From Engraulis encrasicolus (taxonomy: Eukaryota > Chordata > Actinopteri > Clupeiformes > Engraulidae): a stretch of DNA of 64,000 nt. The first letter of the stretch is position 1. The number at the start of each line of letters is the position of its first letter. The translations under genes and the position numbers were made by a program. Under the pieces are notes generated by a model that saw only the letters and a program-made list of their open reading frames with translations, searched no databases and had not been told where the DNA came from. Shown here in pieces: positions 20,991 through 33,600 of this stretch. The stretch covers positions 39,804,983 to 39,868,982 of the forward strand of contig NC_085867.1 of the NCBI RefSeq assembly GCF_034702125.1, in the 5' to 3' direction.

Positions 20991-21849
20991 CCCCACTCCT
21001 GCTCTGGCAAGGCAACCGGAAGTTCCACATGCCCCCCGCCCCCACCTTGAGCACCTGCCCCCCAAAATGTCTGCATGCCACTGGATGTAGTACACTCTCA
21101 ACAACAGCATGGTAAAAAAAAGTTACTTTATCCTTAGTCTATGTAAAGAGTGCAGTCTCTGCTTCATCCAATAGGTCTTTGTCTACATATCAAATTTGGG
21201 TGTGTATGTAAAATAGCTCACATTTAAGTACATTACACTTTGTGTGGATAATGAAACACAACTTTCAAGAAAACTTGTAATACAAAACCCACCTGTATTG
21301 TAATGTAGATGATAAACTGGGAAAATTGTTGTATTTTTGTACCCAATCTACCAGTATTTTCTCGCTTGGGAAATAAACACTAATTTTTTAATGAAAAGTC
21401 AGTGAAAATGGGGGCCTGAACTAAATTAAGTGGGAAATCTGTGTAACGTGCCCTTTAAACTATCTAAGAATTTTGTAGAACAACTTTTCCTATAAATATA
21501 TTTACCTCACAGTCATTTTTACTTTCAATTTATCAAGATATTAGCAAATTAGCCTAGGCGTTTTTAGTGTAAAATGGTTCAAATAAGAAATGCATGATAA
21601 ATATGATAAAGCTACTGTTCTGCAAAGGTTATCATACCAATTCATAAACTAGACATATATATCAATATTAAAATACCAACAAGACTTTGCCCACCCTTTC
21701 GATTGCGATCGGCGGTCTGGCTCATGGACTAATTGATTCTCCACTGCTATCCCTGTCCGATAACTTCCTCACCCGGCTAAGTTGATCCCAAAACATGTCA
21801 TCCACATCACTAAAACCAAAAGGCCCGCCTGACTTTTCCGCCATGATCA
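20991..21849. other. Unassigned AT-rich stretch with a small minus-strand frame
   Basis: Mostly featureless. At its right end a minus-strand ATG at 21841-21843 opens a 40-codon frame (MAEKSGGPFGF...), with a plausible donor (gtgagg) after DQLSR. Nearby, gcccaccctttcgattgcga at 21688-21707 resembles the 5' leader of the LINE at 17.1 kb. I cannot assign either. Confidence 0.3.
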
Positions 21850-22268
21850 TTCACATTCACTGTACAGCTTTAGTGGGATATAAATAGATCAGCGTTACCG
21901 CGTATGACAGAGATTTGAATTCACCGCTGCCAGCAACCGGAAACGACGTCCTCTCCTCGTCCTCGAGCCCCATCCGTTTTTGGAACTTGGGATGTCTGCA
22001 TAAATGACCCCGCTCGGCGCTAGGTCGCTGTAGGGTTAAACTGCTCCCAATTAGCGGAGCGCGAGTTGGCTGAACAGCCACAGCTGTCCTCAGCGCAGCC
22101 AATGTGTGTGTGCGAGGCAAAACTCAAACGCAGGTGCTTATAATTAGGTTCAGGTTGCCTCGATCGGTTTTGGAAAGACGCGCTGAGTCGCACACAAAAG
22201 CTTGCTGTGCTTGACTTCAATCATTTGGAAATACTAACGTGACGCTGGGAACCTGGAGAGGGAGCTGG
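21850..22268 (+). promoter_or_regulatory. CpG-rich promoter-like patch with candidate first exon
   Basis: CpG density is clearly above the surrounding DNA. A TATA-like element (cttataatta) lies at about 22137, and a strong splice donor (ggtaagcg) follows at 22269. This would fit an untranslated first exon of about 22165-22268 on the plus strand, possibly of the gene whose collagen exons lie 7 kb downstream. The link is inference only. A minus-strand ATG at 21843 would make the patch bidirectional. Confidence 0.3.
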
Positions 22269-22671
22269 GTAAGCGCTTGTGGTTTTAATTTACTTCGTGG
22301 TAGAACTGGTCATTTGTGGCGAGACGTAAAGTGTCATTCAAACTGCATTTGTCTCATAACAGTGTATTGTGTGGTAGTGTTGGACAGTTTTCTTCCTTTG
22401 TTTCCCACTCTTTGTAACGTTGTAATGTTAATGGCCGGGCACAAGTTGGCGTGATGCCTTTATTCACACATAATTCACAAAAAAACAAAACCGAACAAAA
22501 ATCCAAGCAAAATCGTCAACTTGACATCTATATTATTTGGTCAAATGCAACGTAGGCTAACAGCATATTACAGAATGGCCTACGCAAAAGCAACTCGATA
22601 TTGACAATTTTGTCTAGAAGCTTGCAATTGTTTTCAGTCCAGAAGGTCCCGTTATTGCAATCGAGCTAGGC

Positions 22672-23178
22672 TATTCTGCCCTACAATTTCAGAACGCAGT
22701 ATAATTCAAAATGCCAAACTGAGAAAAAAGGCTTTAAAGTTTCCTTTCTGTCCACGCGACTGTGTTGGAGGTAAAGTGGTGATGACACTTCCATATAATA
22801 CTTTTTTAGGGTGAAAATTTATGCACACAAGAAAAAAGCAAAAAAAACAACATTCTCATTACTTTTTAGCTGAAAAATCATTATACTGCGCTCTGTTGTG
22901 GTATTACTGTCTACACCAAAACCACGGTGTCAATGGAGAAGTGCAGTATAAAAGTGCAGTATCGCATTATACTGCGTTCTTGGCTAGTAGCCTACCACGT
23001 AACCTACTAAAACCACAAAGCGCAGTATAATCAGTTTTTTGCGTTTTTTTCCGAAACGGGACCAAGTTGGGCCGAAAAATTTTAACACAAGAAGAAGGTA
23101 TTTTAAAGCCAATTTCCGGTCTAAACCCATTTTCGACCATTTTCAAGATACTGCGTTCTGATATTGTAGGGCAGCATT
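22672..23178. mobile_element. Inverted-repeat MITE with GCAGTATA motif
   Basis: Termini are ctgccctacaatttcagaac (left) and gttctgatattgtagggcag (right), inverted with one mismatch in the matching 19 bp. Inside, the word gcagtata and its complement recur at least five times. ATT on both sides could be a 3-bp TSD. Class not assigned. Confidence 0.6.
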
Positions 23179-23574
23179 GGAAGCATTAGGCCTATGTTTG
23201 GGACTGAACCTACATGTAGGCCTATTTTTTTGTAGGTGGACAAAATAATTTGGCCTAATAAAAAAGAACGTCGTTATCAACATATTAAGCCAAAATGCCA
23301 TAATAGCCTACTCCATGTAACTTTATCGATGCAATTTTATTTAACTGTTATTCTAACAGTTAGTAGTGCGTCATTGGTTTACTGGTAGTCCAGTTATTGA
23401 AAATGAGGCATATTAGAACCATGGTGTTTGAGATTTAAAGTAATGTTTTTTATATGTGGACAAAATGTTATAATAAATAATATATAATAAACCAATAAAA
23501 AACACCCTCTTGCATGATGCCACCGACCTCAGCTCTAGTGCACGAGTAAGCTTAGGCTATACGCACAACCCAAA

Positions 23575-24103
23575 CAGGCCCGTTTCTTGGATTTTGGGGC
23601 CCCTAGGCAAAGGGGTTGTCGGGGTCCCTAGGGGACGGGGACGGGGGAGCCTGACAGGGCAGAGACTGCGCCAGAATTTCTGTTTCGGTTGGGCCAGACC
23701 ATTACAACATAATGTCACAATCCATGTAAACCTAATGGAACAAACAGGAATTTGCCTGGGCACATGCATGAAGGGCAACGAAGGCATAACGAGCAAGCAT
23801 ACACCAGCATTTCCTGTGATCACTACAGTTCATTTTATGACACTTCATGAATAAGACCTGGGCAAATACAGCCCATACAATTCAATAGGCTCACACTTTC
23901 TCATGTAGGCTAATTGAATGTCCTGTTGTTTACTGTAACCTGGCCTATCTCACATGAGAGTAGGCCTGGCTATGGCTACTTATTATAAAGCTGTTTAAAA
24001 TCTTAATTGCTGTTGAATACATAACCTGTCGTCCTTGGGGGCCCCTCCTAGTCGGGGGCCCTAGGCAACTGCCTATGTTGCTTACCTCAACGCAACGGGC
24101 CTG
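23575..24103 (+). mobile_element. hAT non-autonomous element, 529 bp, TSD aacccaaa
   Basis: Termini caggcccgttt (left) and aacgcaacgggcctg (right) are inverted. Identical 8-bp flanks aacccaaa lie at 23567-23574 and 24104-24111. Subterminal ggggccccta words are typical of this fish family. No transposase. Confidence 0.9.
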
Positions 24104-24667
24104 AACCCAAATCCCGTCCATCCGGGCCGACACGGTGTGAAACTAGTGAGTCCTGGCACAGGTGGCATTTCGTTTCAAATGGTTTCAAATTGCTTTTTTT
24201 GTACTGCAGGGTAGAAAAAAAAGGACAAAAAAGCTTCCACCTCCCAGAAAAAAAGGGTTCAGATGAAGGTTCTGCCTCCCCCTTCATATCCTCTCTTGAC
24301 ATTTAGGATCCTTTTAGCTGCTCTCCATGTCTAGAAACTGTCCTGATCAGCTGCCTTGGACTGCTGAAGTGCCTTTCGTCCAATAGATCTTGGACTGCTG
24401 CTACTGTGGGTGGAGGAGTTCTGGACTTGGACTGTGTGTTGTCCCGGACTGCAATTGGGTGTTGTGCCTTCAGTCGACTTTGAGTATGAGTACTGCATTG
24501 AACGTTTTCCTCTGCATTAGTGATACTGTCTCTTGCTTGTAACGCAGGGTCTTGTACTGGCTTTGTTGACCACTGAAGGAACTGTGCACTGTTGTGCTTT
24601 CAGTTAGGTCTTCGGGACTGGCCTGATGATGTCTGCAATGTTCAGAGAGAACCTGGATCACCAATCT
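23980..24667 (+). repeat. Direct duplication, copy 1
   Basis: It matches 26048-27674 in the same order. The first part (23980-24214) has offset 2068. The second part (24215-24667) has offset about 3008, because copy 2 contains about 940 bp that copy 1 lacks. The duplicated block includes the right end of the hAT element and the same host flank, so the hAT insertion preceded the duplication. Confidence 0.9.
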
Positions 24668-25849
24668 GTTTTTTGACCCTACCACAAATCATGATATGGC
24701 AATCACAAATAAAGAATTAGGTCAAATCTTTCCAACCACTTTTAAAATCTAACCGAGGGTGCACCATTTCTGCAAAAAGAACTATTGACTCATAAAACAG
24801 TACAGTCCAGAAATCTAAGGCTGAGAAACTAATGAACAGGCACAGTGGGGGGATATGATATTGGTAAGCAAGAATTCTGTAACCATGGCAAGGGTGTCTG
24901 CCCCAGACGATATATTTTTTTAAAAATAAAAACGCTCTCAAATGGTAGATTTTTAAGCAGACAACCTCCCTGCTACTACTCAGTCATTTTTCTACCACGC
25001 TGTGTTTCGTATTGCATCCACCACGCACTTGAAAATAATACAATCCAAACACAACACAAAAAGTTGTGTTGTAATAGCCTTCCGCTTACAGCAACAATTC
25101 ACATTTAATGCATTAAACAATAGGCTAACTGCACATCACCGCATCGCAGTCATCATTCCAGAAGGGTTGTGTTCTGGACCAGGTAATCGAAATGAAATCA
25201 AACGTGGCCACGGATAGCCTACTGTAGCGACCAAGAATAACCACCTGCGTTAGGCCTACTCCATGGTTTCAATTACAGGCTTCCAGTGCCCTTACTTTGC
25301 GTTGTCTTGACCGCAGAATGTATCCCAACCTCTCACTGTAACCACACATTTCCAAAATTATAGTCCCAAGTTCCAGCTTGTAGTCCATATAATAGCAAGA
25401 AAGGGACTATTGTGCTACAATTTAGCTATCCCACTCAGCTCACTTGTGTTGACTCATGTTATCCGAAATATTGGTCATATGCATGCACATTGTTCATTCG
25501 TTTCTTCTTGCATTTGTCAACATCCAAAACAGTTCCGTGTCGAGAAACGGCACGTTAGTGAACAATCTCTTGACATTTGCCCAGTGCTTGTTACAGCACT
25601 TCACAGACTGATAATACACTGTAAATGGAGCATCTCGCCGTCTACTGTGCGATGTCAACTGGCCTGGGACAGTTTGGTTGCAGTACAGAGAGTAATGCTG
25701 TCTTCGAGAGTAACTCTTATTATAAAAGCAACTGTCTGGAGCAAAAAAAATTTTAAATGTAAACTGGCGTCTGTGCAACGTTCACGGAGAGAGATTATGT
25801 CGCTTCATTTTCAGTTTGTATTTGCGCTGGATTTGACGCTTTCTCTGAT

Positions 25850-25980
25850 GCCAACCAACTGGAAGGGGGGGCCCCCTCCAGCTGGGGGTACTTTGACTAA
25901 ACTGTCGTTGTGCCTTATCTTTCGGCACTTGACTTGACGCTGTCGTTGATGCAAACCAATTGGAAGGGGGGGGGGCTCGA
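25850..25980 (+). repeat. Short direct duplication (about 90 bp unit)
   Basis: gatgccaaccaactggaagg recurs as gatgcaaaccaattggaagg about 100 bp later, each followed by a G-run. It precedes copy 2 of the larger duplication. Confidence 0.6.
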
Positions 25981-26047
25981 GCAGGGGGTATTAGGGAGGC
26001 GCTGTTGCTTCCCTCGCAGCAGAGCCATTCATACAGATTACTCTGTC

Positions 26048-27674
26048 TTATTATAAAGCTGTTTAAAATTTTAATTGCTGTTGAATACATAACCTGTCGT
26101 CCTTGGGGGCCCCTCCTAGTCGGGGGCCCTAGGCAACTGCCTACGTTGCTTACCTTAACGCAACGGGCCTGAACCCAAATCCCGTCCATCCGGGCGGACA
26201 CGGTGTGAAACTAGTGAGTCCTGGCACAGGTGGCATTTCGTTTCAAATGGTTTCAAATTGCTTTTTTGTACTGCAGGGTAGCCTGGACCTTACGTTCTCT
26301 GTATGAGGTGTGTAGTCAAAAGATTGTGTGCCAGCAGTGCGGAAACGTGAGGATAGGCCTACGTCCATACAACCATTCATTCTGAGCGCTGCTGTCATTT
26401 CACCTGGTTGACCTCATGTTTTCAGATGTGTCCTATTATCTCTAGAAGGCGGTCTGCCGGTCCGTCTGAAATGCTTTCTTAAACTTGTAATTCCCTCCTG
26501 TGTCCACAAGATGGCAATGCATAGGCGGACACATCTTGGTCCGTCTGTCGGACTTGTTTTGTCTTGTAGTGTGACGTGGGGCTTATTGACCATTAAGCCA
26601 CATGCAATGTGGCTCGGGAGTTTTTACTTGGTGTAGGCTACGCGCAGTAGCGCGGAAAGTGTCTGTATTGCAGGTGATGTAGTGATGTAGGCCTATCTCT
26701 CTCCGTGTGGGTGTGTGAATGTTTAAATGCAGTGTATTTAATTCTTTTATTTTGTGTTTTATATGTTTAAAGGTTTCTGGTCTGCTGTTCTACAATTACT
26801 CCATCTGTTACCACTACTTCAAGACAACTACTTCAAAACATCAACGTCAGTGACCTCAATAAAAAAGACAAGACGAGTGGAATACTATGTCTGTGTACAG
26901 TCCTCTTTCAAGTGTGGAAACCCAGTGCTGACATAGACTTGACAGTGAGAAACTTCGACAGTGAATAACCGCCAGAGTGGAAAACCAATGCACTATTGGA
27001 AACTGCCGAGTGCCAATGCATCACCGTTGCACCAGTGAGCCGCAGTGGACCACCATCTAAAGAGTGCATCACGCCGTTGACCCGTGTACAGCCTTCTGCT
27101 GCCAGTGACCAAGACTCAAAGACTCTACTCACACCACAACCCAACAGAGAGAAGACACTTCACCTGGGGGCCTGGAGGATAAAGCTTGAAGAAAAGAAGA
27201 AGAAAAAAAACAAGCTCGAAGGAAAAAAAAGGGAAAAAAAGCTTCCACCTCCCAGAAAAAAGGATTCAGATGAAGGTTCTGCCTCCCCCTTCATATCCTC
27301 TCTTGACATTTAGGATCCTTTTAGCTGCTCTCCATGTCTAGAAACTGTCCTGATCAGCTGCCTTGGACTGCTGAAGTGCCTTTCGTCCAATAGATCTTGG
27401 ACTGCTGCTACTGTGGGTGGAGGAGTTCTGGACTTGGACTGTGCGTTGTCCCGGACTGCAATTGGGTGTTGTGCCTTCAGTCGACTTTGAGTATGAGTAC
27501 TGCAATGAACGTTTTCCTCTGCATTAGTGACACTGTCTCTTGCTTGTAACGCAGGGTCTTGTACTGGCTTTGTTGACCACTGAAGGAACTGTGCACTGTT
27601 GTGCTTTCAGTTAGGTCTTCGGGACTGGCCTGATGATGTCTGCAATGTTCAGAGAGAACCTGGATCACCAATCT
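26048..27674 (+). repeat. Direct duplication, copy 2 (with 940 bp extra)
   Basis: Second copy of 23980-24667. The extra segment, 26282-27228, is unique here. Its right edge lies in an A-rich run (ggaaaaaaaaggg) that is also the junction in copy 1, which favours deletion from copy 1 by slippage between A-rich tracts. No coding function recognised. Confidence 0.88.
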
Positions 27675-27720
27675 CAGTAGAGTAGAGTAGAGCAGAGTAG
27701 AGTATATTAGAGTAGAGTTG
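27675..27720 (+). repeat. (AGTAG)n microsatellite
   Basis: Eight or so imperfect agtag units directly at the end of the duplicated block. Confidence 0.85.
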
Positions 27721-28320
27721 TAGAGGCTTGGCTTAGGTTAGTGGTTCTGGTGTTACAGGTGCTTTGGGCGGCGGAGGCATTGTCATGCGCAGGGCCTGTC
27801 CTGATGCCTGGCTGGAGGTTGCTCCACGGTTCCTTCGGCTACCTTGAGGTGGGTGGCCAACCGGGTCAGTGGAATGCCTTGCTGCGCAGGTGGGAGGTGG
27901 TCTCGCTGTGTGGAGAAGGACGTTCACTGCAGTGCTTGTCCGGACTCAGCTGGGGGCAAGGCACCCGGTTGCAGTCTGGGGTGGCGTGTGGGCCAGCTCC
28001 GGGGCTCCACTGCCAACAGTGGCAGTGGTCCAAGAACCGTTGGGCGAAGGGTGCTTCGGCCGTCTGGGAAGGCTGTTTGGGGCAGTTGCATGGACATGGA
28101 AACCGGCTGAGGGATTCCTGAGTGTCGGGAGGGGATCTGGGGGCAGTGCCACGCCGAGCCTCCAGGGGAGATGGGACTACCAGGACCTCCCAGACCCACA
28201 GACAGGGTTTGCTGCCGCAGCGTGTGCATGTACACCGGATCTCAGAAGGGAGGTGGGACTGCCATGATCTCCTGGATGCACAGAAGAGAGGGTGGGTACA
28301 CAACATGCAGTAAGACCCTG
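27721..28320. other. GC-rich stretch, origin unclear
   Basis: Several overlapping frames are open on both strands, as expected from the composition. None has recognisable motifs. A partial 95-bp repetition occurs (gggagatgggactacc and gggaggtgggactgcc). It may be part of a retroelement UTR. Confidence 0.35.
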
Positions 28321-28537
28321 TTGTAAACACGTATATTGATATTTTTGGAACGCATTTGTCTCTTTTAGTAGTAGTAGTTTAATAGTTTTTTTAAGTTTTA
28401 GTGGAGATTTCTAAGGTACACCTGTCAGTAGGGTGTGTTTCATTTGATCGACATACTGTTAATATATGCAAGATAAAATAAATATTTGCTTTAAAAAATA
28501 TCTGCATATGTACGTGTAATCAAGACCTGAGATGTGA

Positions 28538-28540
<3 letters not shown>

Positions 28541-28570
<30 letters not shown>
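28541..28570 (+). repeat. (AC)n microsatellite
   Basis: About 15 AC units. Confidence 0.95.
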
Positions 28571-28572
<2 letters not shown>

Positions 28573-29518
28573 AAAACCAGCCCGAATGCTGGACTAATGC
28601 ATACACTCAAAATAAGAAATAAAGTCCGCAACACCAGGGCTTTCATCGATCTTTTATTATTTTGATGGCCCTTAATCAGACCTAATATGAAATTAAGCCT
28701 TGGTGCTGTGGCATTATTGGATTGTATTTATTTCAGTACTGTACAATATCTTCCTGTGGAAATCTGACTTGTCACTGATGGAACAAACTAATTTGCCATC
28801 TATTTTTTCTAATACCATTCTAGTACCTGTACCTCTTGATGCCATTTAGTGTTTCATGCCATCGTCAGTCCTTCTTGTGTGATGCCATCTGCAGCACACT
28901 GTTCATTGTGTCTGTGTCTGTCTGTCTGTCTCTGTGACTTCAGGGCTTCGTCAGGAGTGTAGGCGACACTGGACCACTGGAACCAGGCGAATGACCAGGC
29001 CCTGCAGTTAGTATACACCCACACATTCGTACACACACACACACACACACTGAGTAATGTGTGACAAGCAGGGACTGATGAGTTGCACTGTACACACGTA
29101 CAGTATATACACACCCACACACAGTTTAATGCTCCAGAGAAATGTATAATCCATTCATAAATTATGTCCTTGATAACGTTTCTGTATCTGTATTTTCTGT
29201 ATCTTTCCCTTTGCTGTATATTTTCACTATGTTTATTTAACTTGTAATGCAACAAGCGTAGGATATTGTTATACCTGTCTATAATATTGTGTCAGCAGGG
29301 TGCAAGAGCCTTAGCTACATCACAGACTTTTTTTTAACTTAAAACATGTATTAATAATGCTCATGTGTGTGGTTGGGGAGGGGGGGTGATCTGGAATAGA
29401 CAGAGTTAGAGATAGACCGATGTTGGCAATATTTTAGAGTCTCTTGGTGAAGAGATTTTCTTTCTAACTAACTTCGGACATTTTTCTGTTGTCCAATTAA
29501 TCCCCATCTCGCCCCCAG

Positions 29519-29590
29519 GCTGATCAAGGGCCTAAAGGCGCACAGGGAGCCAAAGGGGTCAAAGGAGAAGAGGGACCCGCAGGACAACAG
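29519..29590 (+). CDS. Collagen triple-helix exon (72 bp), exon A
   Basis: The exon is bounded by a good acceptor (tctcgcccccag) and donor (cag|gtaggg). It is phase 0 at both ends and 24 codons long: ADQ-GPK-GAQ-GAK, then four more triplets GVK, GEE, GPA, GQQ. Seven of the eight triplets keep Gly; the first has Ala (gct) where Gly is expected. The high Lys/Glu content and phase-0 72-bp exon fit a non-fibrillar collagen, secreted into the extracellular matrix. I cannot name the gene. The exon lies 98 bp upstream of the nested transposon in its intron. A decayed duplicate is possible given the substitution. Confidence 0.75.
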
Positions 29591-30633
29591 GTAGGGATGG
29601 CCATTTTGTTTGTGTCAATTGGCACGTTCGTGATGGTATATGGCGCATTCTGCGCGAATCTGTGCAGCTCACAAAATAAGAAATTTTGAATACATTGGCC
29701 CTCATTTATCAAACTTGCGTAGAAACCATCGCAGAAATGAGCGCAGATCTCGTCGTACGACAAAGCTCACGTGAGATTTACTAAACATGTGTACCTCTCC
29801 AATCCCACCGTAAGAGCGAGCGGCTGTTGATAAATCCAGCGTCTGAAAACCATCGTAATTAGAATACGGTAATCACGCCTTCTCTACAACGGTGGGAAGG
29901 AGACCGCACTCCTGAGTTTGCGACATGGAGAGACGCAAACCGGCTAAAACATCTACGTTTGTGGTTGATTGACAGCTTGAAATTAGGCTTTACGCGAGGT
30001 AGACAACAAAATAACACGTGTAAATAGGCCTAATCAACAGCAGTAGTCAACAGTGTTTCGGTTCTCAATATGGAAGGGGTAGGCCAAGAGATTGATTTCC
30101 AAATAGTTACAATGAAATGTTTGATTGACTACAGTAGGCTACACATAATGAAGATATTTGTATATCTATATTATTATATTGTATTTTTTTCCCAAAAAAA
30201 AATATGACGATAAACCTTTTTGTAAACGAGGTCAAGAAAAGGGTCCTACGTGAAACTGGCCAACAAACAGTGCCCAAACCATTTGTTGGGGAAGGAGAGT
30301 TTTACATGTCCAGTGCGCTGTCCCTCTAGCGCTCATTCGCGCCCTGCTTCTCTCCTGCGATCCAGTTGTTTGGAGTGGAGTTGATATCCCTTTTGCCACC
30401 TAAATAGACGACTATAAAGTGTTATCGGACACACGCGTCAGGTGTGTATTCGGATAGTCGTGCGAAACGGCGAAACTGTACCGGGAAAGTTTGTAGGCTA
30501 TGTATTGATGTGCGCCTGAACTCCCAGCTGTTAAAAAGAACGTCGGCCCCCTTTGATCCCATGACTGAAGGCACATTCCAATATGCTGCTGTATATTGCA
30601 CAATTATTCACACATCACGTCAAATCACAAATT

Positions 30634-33600
30634 GGTAACACTTCCAAATAAGGGGCCATAATTAACAGTAAAGTAGTTACAACCTAATACTTAAGTAAGG
30701 GTTAATAATCATTACTTAATGCCACATTAGACACATATTAATTGTTATTAATGCATTAGCAAGCAGTTACTTATCTATTAGATAACTATTACCTTGTGTT
30801 ACAAGTTAATAGCATATTATTATTTAACTAATAGATAAGTAAGGACACAGTTAACAGTTAAGTAGCTATCAGGTCATACTTAACTAAGGACCAAAATTAA
30901 CACTTACTTAATACAAAAGTAAGGCATAACTAATGGTTAATTAATACTTAACACATTGAATACCGGCGGTGCTCACGGAATTATGTCGTAGAATACCAGC
31001 GTTCTAAGCCCTTTTTTACGTTTTTTTGTAGACTCACAGCTTATTATGTGATAGGGCCACTGAAATATGTTATGACTCGTTTGAAAGTGGAGACGCTGCC
31101 CTCTTAGTAGGTGAAAACTGTGTGTCTCTACGAGCTTTAATTGCCGAGTAAACCCACGCTAAACCGAAGTGGGTATCCATGGAATTCAGCTACAATCGGA
31201 GATATTGAGGTTTTTGTGAAGGGTGCGCTTCTTCAGAATGTGACGAGTTTGAAAGGGGATGAGTTGGTTTTAATTACAATTTGGTGCAAGGTTAGCTCTG
31301 ACACACATCTTCCTGCACGTCAAGACACACCTCCTGCTCTAAACCACTACGACACCGGCAATCAATGCCCTTCGAAATCCACGTTTTTCACACAGACTGA
31401 ACACAAGCTCTTTGCACACATGCAGAAGGTCGGACATTTGCTAAAATAGTTCCCGATGACTCCCGAAATAATAGCCCAACATTGACAACAAATCCCAATG
31501 ATATGATGCTTAGATGTAGCCCATCCGATCCATATGTAGCCATCTATGCTAGCTTCTGGCTTTTCACATACAGGAAGACAGTTCAACATAGGGGTGAATA
31601 ATCAAATAAACTTATCTGGTTGGCGATCAAACTTCTAAATCGGAGCGCATTACTCCAATTACAATTCGGGTGCCATTTTGATCCAAGGAGCTGGTAAAGG
31701 TCTAGGTAGCAAGCCCAGAAAGTTCAAGATACTCCTGGCACGATATACAATGGTCTCTGTGTTTACCTATTGCGTGAAGTCAGACACAATACACGCTACC
31801 GATCGTAGGCTACTAGGGAAACAACAACATAGCACGATTCACGAATACGGCAGCACACCTCCTGCTCTGTCACACTACGACACCAGCAATCGATGCCCTT
31901 TGAAATCCCCGTTTTTCACGTGGACTGATCACAAACTCTTTGCACACATGCAGAGGGTGAGACATTTGCTAAAATAGCTCCCGATGACTCCCGAAATAAT
32001 AGCCCAACATTGACAACAAATCCAAATGATATGATGCTTAGATGTAGCCTAGCCCATCCGACCCGAATCATATGCGGTGGCAGATGGACACTCCCAGCTG
32101 AGATCGCTCCCGGACGTGTAGTCCCAGGTGTTTCTATCACTCCCGGACGTGTAGTCCCACCCGGATCGATAGTCTGGCTAGTGGGAGCGAGCCGACAGGG
32201 GAGCGTCCTGCGTTGGGAGCGACAATCAGGGAATCATGATATGTAGCCATGCTAGCTTCTGGCTTCTCACATACAGGAAGACACAGAAACTTATCTTTTT
32301 GGCGATCAAACGTCCAAATCGGAGCGCATTACTGCAATTACATATCGGGTGCCATTTGGATCCAAGGATCTGGTAAAGGTCTAGCAAGTCCAGAAAGTTC
32401 AAGACACTCCAGGCACTATACAATGGTGTTTACCTATTGCGTGAAGTCAGAGACAACAGATGCTACAGTGACCGTACTAGGGAAATCAATGCAGGCAGCG
32501 CGATAGGCGACATGGGTTGGCTTCCAGACATCTTGGTAAGTTAAATTAAAATATCCAAATCATAACACTCAAACATCATAACAATCAAACAACTTTGGAC
32601 TGCAAATGTTGTCATTTATGTCCATCACAGAGCTACCAAAATCACATATATTGTCCATTGAAGGGTGTAGATTCAAAATATGATATTTAAATGCAAAAAC
32701 GTATTTTTGCGTTTTGGTATACAACGCATGGGCGTGAAAAACGCATTATTACGTCGTCGGTACTCAATGTGTTAAATATTGAGTTTTGGGACCCTTATAT
32801 TAGAGTTGGCTGAGGATAACTAATGGTTAATTAATAGATAGATATTGTTGTTTGGGACCCTTATATTAGAGTTGGCTGCGGATAACTAATGGTTAATTAA
32901 TCGATAGATTGGCTGAGCATACCTAATAGTTAATTAATTAATCTACTGTGACATCTAGTTTTCACTCGTTCAAATCACTGTAATAGTTGTAACAGGAGCG
33001 ATAATATAGCAAGGATTGGACGTACACTTCTCAATGACGGTGGGGTGATGAGATGTAATTTTTTCATTTTACCATGTACTAATTTTAATGGTAAAAACCC
33101 TACAATAAATGCAGAACATTATGAAGAGTAATAGTTTTGAAGCAAAACTAAACCCTTCCTTTGTGATAATTAAGTTAATGTTTGAGAATATTAGCTCCAA
33201 GAAGTGCAGTGCATGATGGGTACGCAATCTACAGACAACAATATTTCGGTATTATTTAATCATTAGATTAGGTACAGTTAATAGTTAAGTAGCTATTAGG
33301 TCATACTTAACTAAGGACCTTAATTAACACTTACTTAATACAAAAGCAAGGCATATCTAATGATTAAATAATACCGAAATATTGTTGTCTGTAGATTGCG
33401 TACCCATCATGCACTGCTCTTCTTGGAGCTAATATTCTCAAACATTAACCTAATTATCACAGAGGAATGGTTTAGTCTCGCTTCAAAACTATTACTCTTC
33501 ATAATGTTCTGCATTTATTGCAGGGTTTTTACCATTAAAACTAATAAGTGGTACATGAAAAAATTACATCTCATCACCCCACCATCATTGAGAAGTGTAC

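Noticed and set aside
27741..28330. Overlapping frames of 88-154 codons on both strands, and GEMGLPGPP-like collagen pattern near 28160
   Set aside because: The GC-rich composition keeps all frames open. Only three or four Gly-X-Y triplets occur, with no matching splice sites, and the reading continues into non-collagen sequence.
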